64,000 bases of DNA, taken from the NCBI GenBank assembly GCA_016709675.1, contig JADJMH010000001.1:558001-622000 (forward strand), given 5' to 3'. This DNA comes from Candidatus Accumulibacter proximus. GTDB taxonomy: Bacteria > Pseudomonadota > Gammaproteobacteria > Burkholderiales > Rhodocyclaceae. Made by a program: the position numbers and the translations under genes. Below, one piece after another: positions 9,607 through 18,846 of this stretch; positions within the stretch are counted from its first letter, which is position 1, and each line of letters starts with the position of its first letter. The notes under the pieces were generated by a model. The model was not told the DNA's origin. It did no database searches and was given only the letters and a program-made list of their open reading frames with translations.

Positions 9607-10685
9607 TTGCGGTCCTTGCCAAGCTTGAAGGTCCTGATCGCCGCCAAACTTTCATTGAGCGTCGGTAATTCGATGTTGATTTCCGTCGATGTCAGTTGCT
9701 GCAAAGCGGCCTGAGCTGTCTGAAGCGAGGCATGCTGTGAGTCGAAATAGCGATCCATCCAGGCCTGAGCATGCTTCAGCTCACTGCGAAAAGTCGATTG
9801 ATCCCGTGCCAGCAAGGCCAGACGCGCATTGAGCAGACGCAACTTGAGATTCTCGCGCAGGAAGAAAGCCTGCCCAGGCGCTAGCAGTGCCGGCTCGTCA
9901 CGATCAAGACGCTGGATTCTGATCAGACCCTTGACCTCCCGCCAGAACTCGCTGGTTAGCCGCTGCCAAAATTCCACGCTGGCTGCCGCGGCAGCCACAT
10001 TATCTCGAGGACCCGTTGTGTTAAGCCGCGGCCGCGCTTCGACTGCCATGGGCAGGCTATCGATGGCATTGATGACACTTTCCAGGCGCAGGTTCATGCC
10101 TGGCATATCGACCAGCGGCAAGGCCCGCAAGCGATCAAGGTCGCGGACCAGAATCTTGCGTAGACTGACGAACTGTGGTCGGTTACTGCCCGCCAAGCGC
10201 GCATCCGCGGTCTGCAGGGCAAGCACCGCACCTTGCACATTTCCGGCCAGCTGCAACTGCTGCGCGGCCAGCAAGACCCCTTGCTCGACCTCAGCCAGAG
10301 CCCACTCGTCGCGGTTGCGCGCCAGATCCTGGTAAAGATCCTCAAGCATTGCCTGCTGGCCTTGTGACTCAGAAATTCTCGCCTCGAGTGCTCCGAGTCT
10401 GCCCAGCACAGCGGCCAGCTGCTCCTGCGCCTGCCTCGCCAGCGCACGGCTTTCGACGCTCACCGAATCGCTCTCGGCCAAACGGCGAGCGAGCTCCTGC
10501 TGCGTGTCAGCCAGCTTGATTCGGGTTTCCGCCCACTGCCAGCCAGCCAGCCCGAGGGCCAGCACGACTACCAGCAACCAAGGGTTGCGCCAGCCAGGGC
10601 TTGTTGTCCTGTTGACGGGTGCGGGAAACGGTGCCTGCGCAAGAGCGGGCCGCGAGTCACGTTCTTCGTTCATCATCGCCGCCAA
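9603..10685 (-). CDS. hemX: HemX-family membrane protein (uroporphyrinogen-III C-methyltransferase-like annotation)
   Basis: Membrane protein of the hemCDXY operon. Databases often label it a uroporphyrin-III methyltransferase, but it has no SAM-binding methylase fold, so its role is unproven. The 360-residue product has a short basic and Pro-rich cytoplasmic tail, one membrane segment (about residues 32-48, PWLLVVVLALGLAGWQWAE), a predicted coiled coil (about 52-120), and a helical periplasmic domain. It overlaps hemD by 13 bases and hemY by 4 bases. Confidence 0.85.
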   Translation of the reverse strand: MAAMMNEERDSRPALAQAPFPAPVNRTTSPGWRNPWLLVVVLALGLAGWQWAETRIKLADTQQELARRLAESDSVSVESRALARQAQEQLAAVLGRLGALEARISESQGQQAMLEDLYQDLARNRDEWALAEVEQGVLLAAQQLQLAGNVQGAVLALQTADARLAGSNRPQFVSLRKILVRDLDRLRALPLVDMPGMNLRLESVINAIDSLPMAVEARPRLNTTGPRDNVAAAAASVEFWQRLTSEFWREVKGLIRIQRLDRDEPALLAPGQAFFLRENLKLRLLNARLALLARDQSTFRSELKHAQAWMDRYFDSQHASLQTAQAALQQLTSTEINIELPTLNESLAAIRTFKLGKDRK

Positions 10686-11446
10686 TTATATGTGCACAGA
10701 GCGGCGATGATCCCGGCATCGCCCGGCCCGCCCAGGATCACCCGCTGCAAGGCAAGTTCCTTCGCGAGATCGGCAATGCGCTGATGCGGGACGAAAACCG
10801 GCGTGCTCCGCAGACATACGCGCGTCCTCTCATCGAGCAGATCGACCAGATTGCGCAAACCTTCGCTCGAAGAAATCGTCAGTGCGTCCAGCCAGCCATA
10901 GCGCCACAGGGCCACGAGTGGTGCCGCGTCAGGCGGTGCCGAGCGCAGGTAGCAGCTAACGCAATCGACTTCGGCGCCACGTTCGCGCAGCTGATCGGCC
11001 AGTAGTTCCCGACCTCCGTTGCCGCGAAGAATGAGTACCCGCCTGCCGGCGACGGATGCTCGTTGCATTTCCGGAAGCTCCAGCACGGCCTCTGAGTCAA
11101 AGCGAGCGGCGGGCACCAGTGTGTCCGCAAGCCCGTAGCTGGCGAGCAACCCGACCGTACTCTGGCCGATCGCAACTGGTCGCAGACTTCGCGGCCACGT
11201 CCGGCTGGCAAGTATGTCTGGCAGGCTGAAGGCGACCGCATTTGGGCTGATGAAGATGGCCAGCGAGTACGTTTCGAGATTGGCGATCACCGAGCACAAT
11301 GGACCGTAGTCGGCAACAGGAGATATCTCGAGCAAGGGAAAGACCACCGCCTCGCCACCTTGCTCGACGATCAAACCGGCCAGTTTTGACGCCTGCGCGC
11401 GCGGGCGCGTCACAACGATCTTCCTGCCGCGCAAGAGCTGCGTCAT
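10673..11446 (-). CDS. hemD: Uroporphyrinogen-III synthase HemD
   Basis: Closes hydroxymethylbilane into uroporphyrinogen III with inversion of ring D. The family is poorly conserved. Recognition rests on the two-lobed pattern (VVTRPRAQASKLAGLI near the N-terminus; SSEGLRNLVDLL in the C-terminal lobe), the length of 257 residues, and position directly after hemC with a 4-base overlap. It is followed by hemX, also overlapping. Confidence 0.92.
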   Translation of the reverse strand: MTQLLRGRKIVVTRPRAQASKLAGLIVEQGGEAVVFPLLEISPVADYGPLCSVIANLETYSLAIFISPNAVAFSLPDILASRTWPRSLRPVAIGQSTVGLLASYGLADTLVPAARFDSEAVLELPEMQRASVAGRRVLILRGNGGRELLADQLRERGAEVDCVSCYLRSAPPDAAPLVALWRYGWLDALTISSSEGLRNLVDLLDERTRVCLRSTPVFVPHQRIADLAKELALQRVILGGPGDAGIIAALCTYNWRR

Positions 11447-12390
11447 TGGCCGGTTGAAAGCTTCTCCAGAACGACATCGGCCCCTTGATCACGCAGCATC
11501 TGGGCAAGTGCACGGCCAATCGACTCGTCGTCTTCCGCCGCTCCACGCAGGTCGCCAGCAATGACCTGCCGTCCATCCGGCGTCGCGATGAAGCCGCGGA
11601 GCCAGAGACGATCGTTCTCGAGCAACGCATAGGCAGCCAGCGGAACCTGGCAGCTCCCACCGAGCGCACGAGAGAAGGCGCGCTCGGCGCGAACGCAGTG
11701 AGCACTGTCACGATCGTTGAGCGGTGTCGTCAGCGTAAGGACCTCCGCACGCGCCGAGCAAACCTCGATTCCGAGCACACCCTGGCCCGGTGCCGGCAGC
11801 GACTGCTCGGGCGTCATCACGGATCGGATCCGCGCCGCCAGGCCAAGCCGAATCAGACCGGCGGCAGCGAGTATGATTGCATCGTACTCACCGGCATCGA
11901 GCTTTCTGAGCCGCGTATCAAGGTTGCCGCGCAGACTCCGGATCACGAGGTGCGGATGGCCGGCGCGCAGAATGGCTTCACGGCGCAGGCTGGACGTACC
12001 GACTACGGCCTTTGGCGGTAGCTCGTCGAGCCCGGCAAAGCGATTGGAAACAAAGGCATCGCAGGGATTCTCACGCGTCGTGATGGCCGCCAGGACGAAA
12101 CCCTCCGGCATCTCCATCGGCACGTCTTTCATCGAATGCACTGCGAGATCCGCACGCCCCTCCTGCATCGCCAGTTCGAGCTCCTTGATGAACAGGCCCT
12201 TGCCGCCGATCGCCGACAGTGGGCGGTCGAGGATCTGATCACCGCGCGTGGTCATGCCAAGAATCTCGACTTCAATCCACGGGTATGATTCCGCCAGACG
12301 ACTCCGAACGTATTCCGCCTGCCAAAGTGCAAGACGTGATTCTCGGGAGACGATGACGATACGCGACTTAGCTGCAGTTGCAGAAATCAA
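11443..12390 (-). CDS. hemC: Porphobilinogen deaminase (hydroxymethylbilane synthase) HemC
   Basis: Polymerises four porphobilinogens into hydroxymethylbilane. The protein shows the N-terminal SRESRLALWQAE motif, TTRGDQILDRPLSAIGGKGLF, and the dipyrromethane-cofactor cysteine in GGSCQVPLAAYA. The frame is open up to 12636, but family proteins begin about ten residues before SRESRLALWQ. The only sensible start there is a TTG at 12390 (315 residues), weakly preceded by CAGG, so the exact start is uncertain. The upstream 260 bases separate it from algR. Confidence 0.93.
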   Translation of the reverse strand: MISATAAKSRIVIVSRESRLALWQAEYVRSRLAESYPWIEVEILGMTTRGDQILDRPLSAIGGKGLFIKELELAMQEGRADLAVHSMKDVPMEMPEGFVLAAITTRENPCDAFVSNRFAGLDELPPKAVVGTSSLRREAILRAGHPHLVIRSLRGNLDTRLRKLDAGEYDAIILAAAGLIRLGLAARIRSVMTPEQSLPAPGQGVLGIEVCSARAEVLTLTTPLNDRDSAHCVRAERAFSRALGGSCQVPLAAYALLENDRLWLRGFIATPDGRQVIAGDLRGAAEDDESIGRALAQMLRDQGADVVLEKLSTGQ

Positions 12391-12649
12391 TACCTGATTC
12401 CAGTAAGAGTGGAAGCACACCTGCCATACAAGCGTCAAATGCGAGCCATATCGGCATTGAAGAAGCGAAACTTGTGGGCGCAATCTTATCATGCCCGCTG
12501 GCTCTGCTCGCTGCCCTCGATCGACTTGTTCGCTGCAGCGGCGTTGCGTGATACCTGCCATCGATGGTCGCCACACCTGGGCTGACGACTCCAGCCAACA
12601 GTGATTGGCCGCGACACGTGCTGCGGCACCACACACCGCCCGTTGTTGT

Positions 12650-13432
12650 TCAGGAAGCCGCCTGACGCACGTAAGACTTCACCAGCGGCCACTGCCGACG
12701 ACTTACCGGAAGTCGGTCCGGAATATCGCGCAACATGACCTGCCACTGAGTCTCGGCATCGTCGGACGGGCTCTTCTCAAAACCAGAAATCGCGTCCTTG
12801 GCTGCCAGCACACTGCGGTGCAAACGGATGAACTGCTCGCCAAACTCCTGTTCGAGATGCGTCAGCGATTCGTCGAGGAGGAATTCACGATCACGTGTGC
12901 GCGCCGTCACGTACTTCAGATCCGCCTTGAAGTAAAGGATCTCAGGCACTGGAATCAGCAGCAGACGACCACGTTCGTGGCAGGAGAGATGGGTACGCGC
13001 AGCCTGCTGCCGCTGCACAAGCTGCGTTGATGTCAGCGGACGATTTTGTCGGGCCTTCTGCAGCGCAGCCAGCAGACGCTGCGCACGCACCGGTTTCAAC
13101 AGATAATCGATCGCATTTACTTCGAAGGCCTGCACCGCGTAGGCATCAAAGGCGGTAACGAAAATCACCGCTGGCGGATACTCCAGCGCCGACAGATGCC
13201 GGGCAAGTTCGATGCCGTCCATCTTCGGCATCCGGATGTCGACCAGCGCCACATCAACCCGTCGACCCGCGATCGCATCCAGAGCGAGCAAGCCGTTCCC
13301 TGCCTCCGCAAGGACTTCGGTCGGCAAAACCAGGGCCATATCGGCCAGCAGGTCGCGCAGGCGTGCACGTGCCGGGGCCTCGTCGTCGACGATCATCACC
13401 GACAGGACCGAGTTCGCTACTGCGGCAATCAT
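12650..13432 (-). CDS. algR: LytTR-type response regulator, AlgR family
   Basis: DNA-binding response regulator paired with the adjacent histidine kinase. It has a receiver domain (about residues 10-125; MIVDDEAPAR acidic pair, phosphoacceptor Asp in VALVDIRMPKMDG, conserved Lys in YLLKPV) and a C-terminal LytTR DNA-binding domain (about 150-255). The ATG at 13432 overlaps the kinase stop (ATGA) and gives 260 residues; an upstream ATG at 13450 would add six. In Pseudomonas the same algZ-algR-hemC-hemD order occurs. Targets here are unknown; AlgR elsewhere controls type IV pili and exopolysaccharide. Confidence 0.88.
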   Translation of the reverse strand: MIAAVANSVLSVMIVDDEAPARARLRDLLADMALVLPTEVLAEAGNGLLALDAIAGRRVDVALVDIRMPKMDGIELARHLSALEYPPAVIFVTAFDAYAVQAFEVNAIDYLLKPVRAQRLLAALQKARQNRPLTSTQLVQRQQAARTHLSCHERGRLLLIPVPEILYFKADLKYVTARTRDREFLLDESLTHLEQEFGEQFIRLHRSVLAAKDAISGFEKSPSDDAETQWQVMLRDIPDRLPVSRRQWPLVKSYVRQAAS

Positions 13433-14463
13433 GGCCGATGGCCCCGGCAAGGCAACACGATGTGTACCCGATACTCGTGCCGGCCGCCAGCCAACAGCAC
13501 CTCACCCGTATCGAGTCGAGCTTCGAGATCGTAGCAGAGTGCCAGCCGCTCACGGAGGTTGTCGAGTGCCATGTGGTTGCCACGCTGCTGATCGGCGCTG
13601 GTGCTGTAGGGATTAGCCAGATCCATGTGCAGGGCATCACCGCGACGCATCAAACAAATGCGGATAGTGCCACTGTCTGCTGCCGGCTCGATGCCGTGAT
13701 AGACAGCGTTCTCCAGCAGTGGCTGCAGCAATAGCGGCGGCACCTTGAGATCGAGAGGGAGATCAACCATGTCCCATTGCACGTTCAGTCGATCGCCAAG
13801 ACGGAGCTTTTCGAGGTCAAGATACTGCCGACACAAAGCAATCTCGTCGGCCAGAGGTACCAGTTCGCGAGGGTCACGCATGAGTGCGCGAAAAAGTTCG
13901 GCCAACTCCTCAAGCGCGTTCTCGGCACGCCGCGGGTCCTGGCGAATCAGGGAGACCACTGCATTCAGGCTATTGAACAGGAAATGCGGCCGGATACGTG
14001 CGGTGAGCCATTGCAGTCGGGCTTCGGCAAGCGCCGGCGACAAGGCACTGACGCGCATGGCAAGGTAGGAAAGCATGAAGGCCGCCGTTATCCCGCCAAG
14101 CAGACCGGCTCGCATCAGGCGCTGCCAATCAGCCTCGTCCAAGGTCAGTGCACCCGACAGGTCCGACAACAGGACCGCGGACCCTGCCGCCAGGAGTAAC
14201 ACCGCCGCCCGCCCGATCCAGACGGCCGGGCGCCGCAACAACTTGCCGAGCACGGCGAGCAGGGCTAGATTGAAAAACAGCAAGGGTTGCACCCATGCGG
14301 CCATGCGAATGTAATGCTGCACGCTGTCACCAAGCCTGTCGCTCTGAACCAGCGCTGCGACCAGTGCCAGCAGGTTTACGCCGAGCAGAATACGGAGCAT
14401 AACTCCGACATTACGGAAATCGGGCAGAGGCTGACCGGCCAGGTTTTGCTTTATACTTGCCAT
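13429..14463 (-). CDS. algZ: AlgZ/LytS-type sensor histidine kinase
   Basis: Membrane histidine kinase of the His_kinase (LytS/YehU) class, without a HAMP or periplasmic sensor domain. The 344-residue protein has four predicted membrane segments in the first 150 residues and the phosphorylation site in RPHFLFNSLNAVVSLIR. A degenerate HATPase region follows (LLLQPLLENAVYHGIEP). It is divergent from argH, with 62 bases between the two start codons. It is translationally coupled to the regulator downstream. The cue it senses is not evident. Confidence 0.87.
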   Translation of the reverse strand: MASIKQNLAGQPLPDFRNVGVMLRILLGVNLLALVAALVQSDRLGDSVQHYIRMAAWVQPLLFFNLALLAVLGKLLRRPAVWIGRAAVLLLAAGSAVLLSDLSGALTLDEADWQRLMRAGLLGGITAAFMLSYLAMRVSALSPALAEARLQWLTARIRPHFLFNSLNAVVSLIRQDPRRAENALEELAELFRALMRDPRELVPLADEIALCRQYLDLEKLRLGDRLNVQWDMVDLPLDLKVPPLLLQPLLENAVYHGIEPAADSGTIRICLMRRGDALHMDLANPYSTSADQQRGNHMALDNLRERLALCYDLEARLDTGEVLLAGGRHEYRVHIVLPCRGHRP

Positions 14464-14525
14464 GACTCGAAGTGGCGCCTGTACAAGGTTCTACGAGTGA
14501 TTTTAGCCCAGGAACCTGTCCCCAT

Positions 14526-15911
14526 ATGAGCCAATCCGATTCTTCCCAATACACTTGGGCCGGCCGCTTCTCAGAGCCAATGTCTGATCTCGTCAAGCGC
14601 TACACGGCCTCGCTGAGCTTTGATCAGCGCATGTGGCGTCAGGACATCCGGGCATCGCTGGCCCACGCCACGATGCTGGCCAAGCAGGGCATCATCACCG
14701 CCGACGATCTGACCGATATCGAGCGTGGCATGGCGCAGGTGGCGCATGAAATCGAAGCCGGTCACTTCATCTGGTCGCTCGACCTGGAAGACGTGCATCT
14801 GAACATAGAGAAGCGCCTGACAACACTCGTCGGCGATGCTGGCAAGCGTCTGCATACCGGTCGCTCACGCAATGACCAGGTGGCCACTGATATTCGTCTG
14901 TATCTCCGCGACGCGATCGACGACATCGCCATCTTGCTTGACGAGTTCCAGTCCAGGCTGCTCGATCTGGCCACCCGGGAGGCGGCCACACCACTGCCAG
15001 GCTTCACGCACCTCCAGGTCGCGCAGCCGATCACCTTCGGCCATCACCTGCTGGCCTATTTCGAGATGTCGCGGCGTGACGGCGAGCGCTTCGCCGACTG
15101 TCGCCGACGCACCAACCGTCTTCCTCTCGGCGCCGCAGCACTGGCCGGCACGACCTATCCAATTGATCGCCAGATGGTCGCCGAGCTGCTGGGTTTCGAC
15201 GGCGTTTGTGAAAACTCGCTGGATGCCGTTTCCGATCGGGACTTTGCGATCGAGTTCTGTGCCGCCAGCGCGCTGACAATGATGCATCTCTCGCGCCTGT
15301 CGGAAGAACTGGTGCTGTGGATGAATCCGCGTTTTGGTTTCATCAAGCTCGCCGACCGATTCTGCACTGGCAGCTCGATCATGCCCCAGAAAAAGAATCC
15401 GGATGTTCCCGAATTAGCCCGCGGCAAGACCGGTCGGGTGTACGGTGATCTGATGGCGTTACTGACGCTGATGAAAGGCCAGCCTCTCGCCTACAACAAG
15501 GACAACCAGGAAGACAAGGAGCCGTTGTTCGACGCCATCGACACGGTCACTGACACGCTGCGTATCTTTGTCGAAATGATTCCCGGCATCACCGCCCACG
15601 CGGAGAACATGCGCGACGCTCTCCGGCAAGGCTTTGCCACCGCAACCGACCTTGCTGACTATCTGACCCGCAAGGGCTTACCCTTCCGTGACGCCCACGA
15701 AACTGTCGGCTTGGCCGTGCGCCGCGCCGAGCAACTGGGCCTGGACCTGGCGCAGCTTTCGCTCGCGGAATTGCAGCAATTTTCGCCATTGATCGGTGAG
15801 GATGTCTTTGCCGTCCTGACCGTGGAAGGGGCCTTGGCTGCGCGCAATCACCTGGGTGCTACAGCGCCGAAGCAGGTCGTCGCGGCAATAGCCCGCGCCC
15901 GTCGTCGGTAG
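14526..15911 (+). CDS. argH: Argininosuccinate lyase ArgH
   Basis: Cleaves argininosuccinate to arginine and fumarate, the last step of arginine synthesis. The 461-residue product from the ATG at 14526 (MSQSDSSQYTWAGRFSEP) has the fumarase/aspartase superfamily signature GSSIMPQKKNPD with the catalytic Ser loop, plus HTGRSRNDQVATD and TPLPGFTHLQVAQP. The frame is open upstream, but those codons do not match the family. The next gene begins 12 bases after the stop, so they may be cotranscribed. Confidence 0.97.
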   Translation: MSQSDSSQYTWAGRFSEPMSDLVKRYTASLSFDQRMWRQDIRASLAHATMLAKQGIITADDLTDIERGMAQVAHEIEAGHFIWSLDLEDVHLNIEKRLTTLVGDAGKRLHTGRSRNDQVATDIRLYLRDAIDDIAILLDEFQSRLLDLATREAATPLPGFTHLQVAQPITFGHHLLAYFEMSRRDGERFADCRRRTNRLPLGAAALAGTTYPIDRQMVAELLGFDGVCENSLDAVSDRDFAIEFCAASALTMMHLSRLSEELVLWMNPRFGFIKLADRFCTGSSIMPQKKNPDVPELARGKTGRVYGDLMALLTLMKGQPLAYNKDNQEDKEPLFDAIDTVTDTLRIFVEMIPGITAHAENMRDALRQGFATATDLADYLTRKGLPFRDAHETVGLAVRRAEQLGLDLAQLSLAELQQFSPLIGEDVFAVLTVEGALAARNHLGATAPKQVVAAIARARRR

Positions 15912-15923
15912 CCTTTCCGCAAC

Positions 15924-17219
15924 ATGGAAAGTATGGAGAAGGTCGGCAAGTACGAGCTTGTCCGTGAAATCGGCCGCGGTGCAACTTCCATAGTTTACCT
16001 CGGCAGCGACCCCTTTACGCAGCGAGCGGTAGCAGTCAAAGTGGCGTTTCCCGGCATTCTGAAAGATTCCAGACGGGGCCGGCTGTACACACATCTGTTT
16101 CTCAATGAGGCTGCGCTGATTGGCAAGCTATCGCATCCGCACGTCGTTCAGACGTATGACGCGGTGGTCGACGACCATCTCTGCTACATCGTGATGGAGT
16201 ATGTCGCAGGTGGCACTTTGGAGACAGCCTGCTCGGCCGGCAGACTGCTGCCCGTCGAGCGCGTCGTTGAGATCATATTCAAGTGCTCGCGAGCGCTCGA
16301 TTTTGCTTTTCGGGCTGGCATCACCCATCGTGACATCAAGCCCGCTAACATCCTCTTCGCGAGCACGAATCCCAACGACGACGACATCAAGATCTCTGAT
16401 TTTGGCGCGGCGATCATCGGCTCTCCAGACCACACGCTAGTTCTCGGAATTGGATCACCAGCGTATATGTCGCCGCAACAGGTCAAGGACCAGGCACTCG
16501 ACCACCAGACCGACATCTATTCTCTTGGTGTTGTCATGTATCAGTTGCTGACCGGACAACTGCCGTTTCAGGCTCGTAACAGTTACGACCTGATCTACCA
16601 GATCATCAACGCGGAACCACGCAGGCCTTCGGCACTACGCAAGGATATTCCAGCATCACTCGACGCCATCGTTGCGCGGGCGATGAGCAAGAAGCTCGAA
16701 AGCCGTTACACCAGCTGGACGGAATTTTCACATGATCTGGCGCAGGTCTTTCGCAGCAACAGATTCAACCTGCCGGCCGACCAGATGGCTGATTTCGAGA
16801 AATTCGACACGCTGCGCTCTTTCACCTTCTTCGCGGACTTTTCTGATGTCGAGATTTGGGAGGTCGTGCGGTTCTCTCAGTGGAGCCGGGTTTCGCCCGG
16901 CACGGTGATAATCACGGACGGCATCGCGGGCGATTGCTTCTATTTTCTGGCAGAAGGTGAACTGAAGGTACTCAAAAACGGGCTGATTCTTGACTTGCTG
17001 ACTTCCGGCGAGTGTTTCGGTGAAATGGCGGTGATTGGCAAGACACTGTCGAGACGTGGCGCTGATATCATCGCGTTGACCGATGCCCAGCTCGTGAAGG
17101 TCACGGGCAGCGCGTTGCAGGATTCTTCCGAAAGCTGTCGAATGCACTTCTACCAGTCTTTCCTCGCCGTCCTCAGCGCGCGCCTGACGTCGGCAAACGT
17201 TCGTCTCGTGTCCTTCTGA
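15924..17219 (+). CDS. Ser/Thr protein kinase with C-terminal cyclic-nucleotide-binding domain
   Basis: Eukaryotic-type kinase of 431 residues. The N-terminal kinase domain (about residues 9-270) has the glycine loop GRGATSIVYLG, VAVKVA lysine, catalytic loop HRDIKPANIL and DFGAA. The usual APE-type Glu is replaced (YMSPQQ). The C-terminal part (about 290-410) is a cNMP-binding/CAP-effector-like beta barrel ending in GECFGEMAVIGKTLSRRGADIIALTDA. Gly-Glu and Arg of the phosphate-binding cassette are kept, while the residue after the following Ala is Asp rather than the usual Ser or Thr. There is no membrane segment. It probably acts as a kinase gated by a small ligand; substrate and ligand are unknown. 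Confidence 0.88.
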   Translation: MESMEKVGKYELVREIGRGATSIVYLGSDPFTQRAVAVKVAFPGILKDSRRGRLYTHLFLNEAALIGKLSHPHVVQTYDAVVDDHLCYIVMEYVAGGTLETACSAGRLLPVERVVEIIFKCSRALDFAFRAGITHRDIKPANILFASTNPNDDDIKISDFGAAIIGSPDHTLVLGIGSPAYMSPQQVKDQALDHQTDIYSLGVVMYQLLTGQLPFQARNSYDLIYQIINAEPRRPSALRKDIPASLDAIVARAMSKKLESRYTSWTEFSHDLAQVFRSNRFNLPADQMADFEKFDTLRSFTFFADFSDVEIWEVVRFSQWSRVSPGTVIITDGIAGDCFYFLAEGELKVLKNGLILDLLTSGECFGEMAVIGKTLSRRGADIIALTDAQLVKVTGSALQDSSESCRMHFYQSFLAVLSARLTSANVRLVSF

Positions 17220-17260
17220 GGTGTTCGTGTCAGCCGCCTTCCCGAGCAATCATCCAACTG

Positions 17261-17794
17261 TCAGTGGCCGCACCAAGGCGCGACACCGTTCGGGCCCATG
17301 AGGGCTTGCCGTTGGTAGCTTGTGCGGACAACGCCGGTAGACGCATCGAACAGCACGTCAAAACGAGCGAGCTGATTCCATGAGTCGCAGAATTGCCACT
17401 CCCAGACCAGTTCGTCGCGCGCTTTGAAGTAATTGGTCCACTGCGGTACTGGCGGGCCGAGCAGACGAAGCACCGACTCCTTGTCGCTCTTCCCCGGCTC
17501 GATACGCGCGAAGTGTTCCATATTCAGCACGCGATCAATCCGCAGCAGCCGTCCACTCGGATCAATGAAGACCATAAACGTCTGGGCGGCTGCTGGCCCG
17601 CGCGGATAGGCCAGTTGCTCGCTGCCATCAGGATCCTTCCAGCTCAGTGCCGGGCTACCCATCACGGCGATCACCTCGGGCAGGGTCGCCACTCCCGGTT
17701 GTAGCCCCCAGCCACTATAGCCAGCACAAGCCATCAGCAAGAACCCGGAGACCAGGACCAACAGGTATTGCCGCAGCGACCGACGACCGTTCAT
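17261..17794 (-). CDS. Lipoprotein with two SmpA/OmlA (BamE)-like repeats
   Basis: Predicted outer-membrane or periplasmic lipoprotein of 177 residues. It has a basic N-terminus, a hydrophobic signal (about residues 10-22) and a lipobox LMAC with the lipidated Cys23. The mature part contains two copies of a BamE-like unit: PGVATLPEVIAVMGSP at about 32-48 and PGKSDKESVLRLLGPP at about 98-113. Each is followed by a beta-rich stretch. BamE itself has one such unit, so this is a relative, and BAM membership is only inference. It is divergent from the CMD-family gene. Confidence 0.72.
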   Translation of the reverse strand: MNGRRSLRQYLLVLVSGFLLMACAGYSGWGLQPGVATLPEVIAVMGSPALSWKDPDGSEQLAYPRGPAAAQTFMVFIDPSGRLLRIDRVLNMEHFARIEPGKSDKESVLRLLGPPVPQWTNYFKARDELVWEWQFCDSWNQLARFDVLFDASTGVVRTSYQRQALMGPNGVAPWCGH

Positions 17795-17861
17795 CTGTTC
17801 CCTCCGTCATCCAATATGGCCACCCAGATTATCGCGAAAAACATCACCGGTGTCCAAGAGC

Positions 17862-17891
17862 TTGCGCTGAATCCTTCGCCTGATATATATT
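17862..17891 (+). promoter_or_regulatory. Sigma70-type promoter for the CMD-family gene
   Basis: TTGCGC at 17862-17867 and TATATT at 17886-17891 are separated by 18 bases, about 30 bases before the GTG start at 17923. A GGAGG ribosome binding site at 17914-17918 stands 4 bases before that start. The boxes are seen in sequence; their function is inferred. Confidence 0.5.
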
Positions 17892-17922
17892 AGCGTTTTC
17901 TGATTATCGAAGCGGAGGCGTA

Positions 17923-18294
17923 GTGAGCAAGTCCTTTACCCTGATCACACACGATGTCTCGAAAGCGCTCGGGACCCTGCGCAATGATATCCCGGCAACG
18001 ATGCAGGGTTTCAATGCGATGGCCAAGGCGGCACTCGCTCCCGGCGCGCTGTCAGCCATAGACAAGGAATTGATTGCCCTGGCAATCGGCGTCTCCAGCC
18101 GTTGCGACGCCTGCATCGCCTTTCATGTCAAGGCCCTGATTCGTCTGGGCGTGAGCCGTGAACAACTGATGGAGACACTTGCCGTGTGCACCTATATGGG
18201 TGGCGGACCATCGCTCATGCATGCTGCCGAAGCCGTGCGGGCGTACGAAGAAATGACTGCCGGCAAGACCCCACCAGAGATCAACGCGCGATAG
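17923..18294 (+). CDS. Carboxymuconolactone decarboxylase (AhpD-like) family protein
   Basis: Small all-helical protein of 123 residues with the CMD-family redox motif Cys61-x-x-Cys64-x-x-x-His68 (CDACIAFH). This matches AhpD-type alkylhydroperoxidases rather than true carboxymuconolactone decarboxylases, which lack the CxxC. The GTG start has a strong GGAGG site. It stands alone between a divergent lipoprotein gene and convergent grxD, so context does not reveal its redox partner. Confidence 0.85.
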   Translation: MSKSFTLITHDVSKALGTLRNDIPATMQGFNAMAKAALAPGALSAIDKELIALAIGVSSRCDACIAFHVKALIRLGVSREQLMETLAVCTYMGGGPSLMHAAEAVRAYEEMTAGKTPPEINAR

Positions 18295-18452
18295 AGGTAG
18301 GTCGAAGTCATCGCGGCGAGCGACCGCCCCGGTGTAGGCGCGTCATCTCCGCTGACGGGGCTGCAGCACGGCAATCAGCCCGACCAAACCCGTAATGGTG
18401 AGTCTGTCGTCTGCCAAGCAGCCGTCAGCCAGCGGGGGACACGCGGGGGCGA

Positions 18453-18776
18453 TCAGTTCGGATCGGCGAGACCTTCAAGCAATTTCTGCAACTCTCCATC
18501 CTCATACATCTCGCGCATGATGTCGCAACCACCGACGAATTCTCCCCGCACATAAAGCTGAGGGATCGTTGGCCAGTTGGCATACTCCTTGATGCCGCTG
18601 CGGATCTCCGGATTCTCCAGCACGTTCACGCTCAGGAAACTCGACACCCCACAGGCTCTCAGAATCTGCACAGTGACCGCAGAGAAACCACATTGCGGAA
18701 ATTGCGGGGTCCCCTTCATGTAGAGAACGACCGGGTTGGCCGTCACCTGCTCCTTTATCAGGTGTTGCACATCCAT
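18453..18776 (-). CDS. grxD: Monothiol glutaredoxin GrxD (Grx4 family)
   Basis: CGFS-type glutaredoxin that binds a glutathione-ligated [2Fe-2S] cluster and takes part in iron-sulfur trafficking. The 107-residue product has the active-site CGFS at residues 29-32, WPTIPQLYV (cis-Pro loop) and GGCDI for glutathione binding. I chose the ATG at 18776; a GTG one codon upstream (18779) is also possible. It follows prmC on the same strand after about 70 bases. Confidence 0.95.
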   Translation of the reverse strand: MDVQHLIKEQVTANPVVLYMKGTPQFPQCGFSAVTVQILRACGVSSFLSVNVLENPEIRSGIKEYANWPTIPQLYVRGEFVGGCDIMREMYEDGELQKLLEGLADPN

Positions 18777-18846
18777 CACAGAACCTCGTAGTTGCTATAG
18801 TTGATAAAATCAATCGGAGATAGTCTACCTTTGATGACACCCCTCG

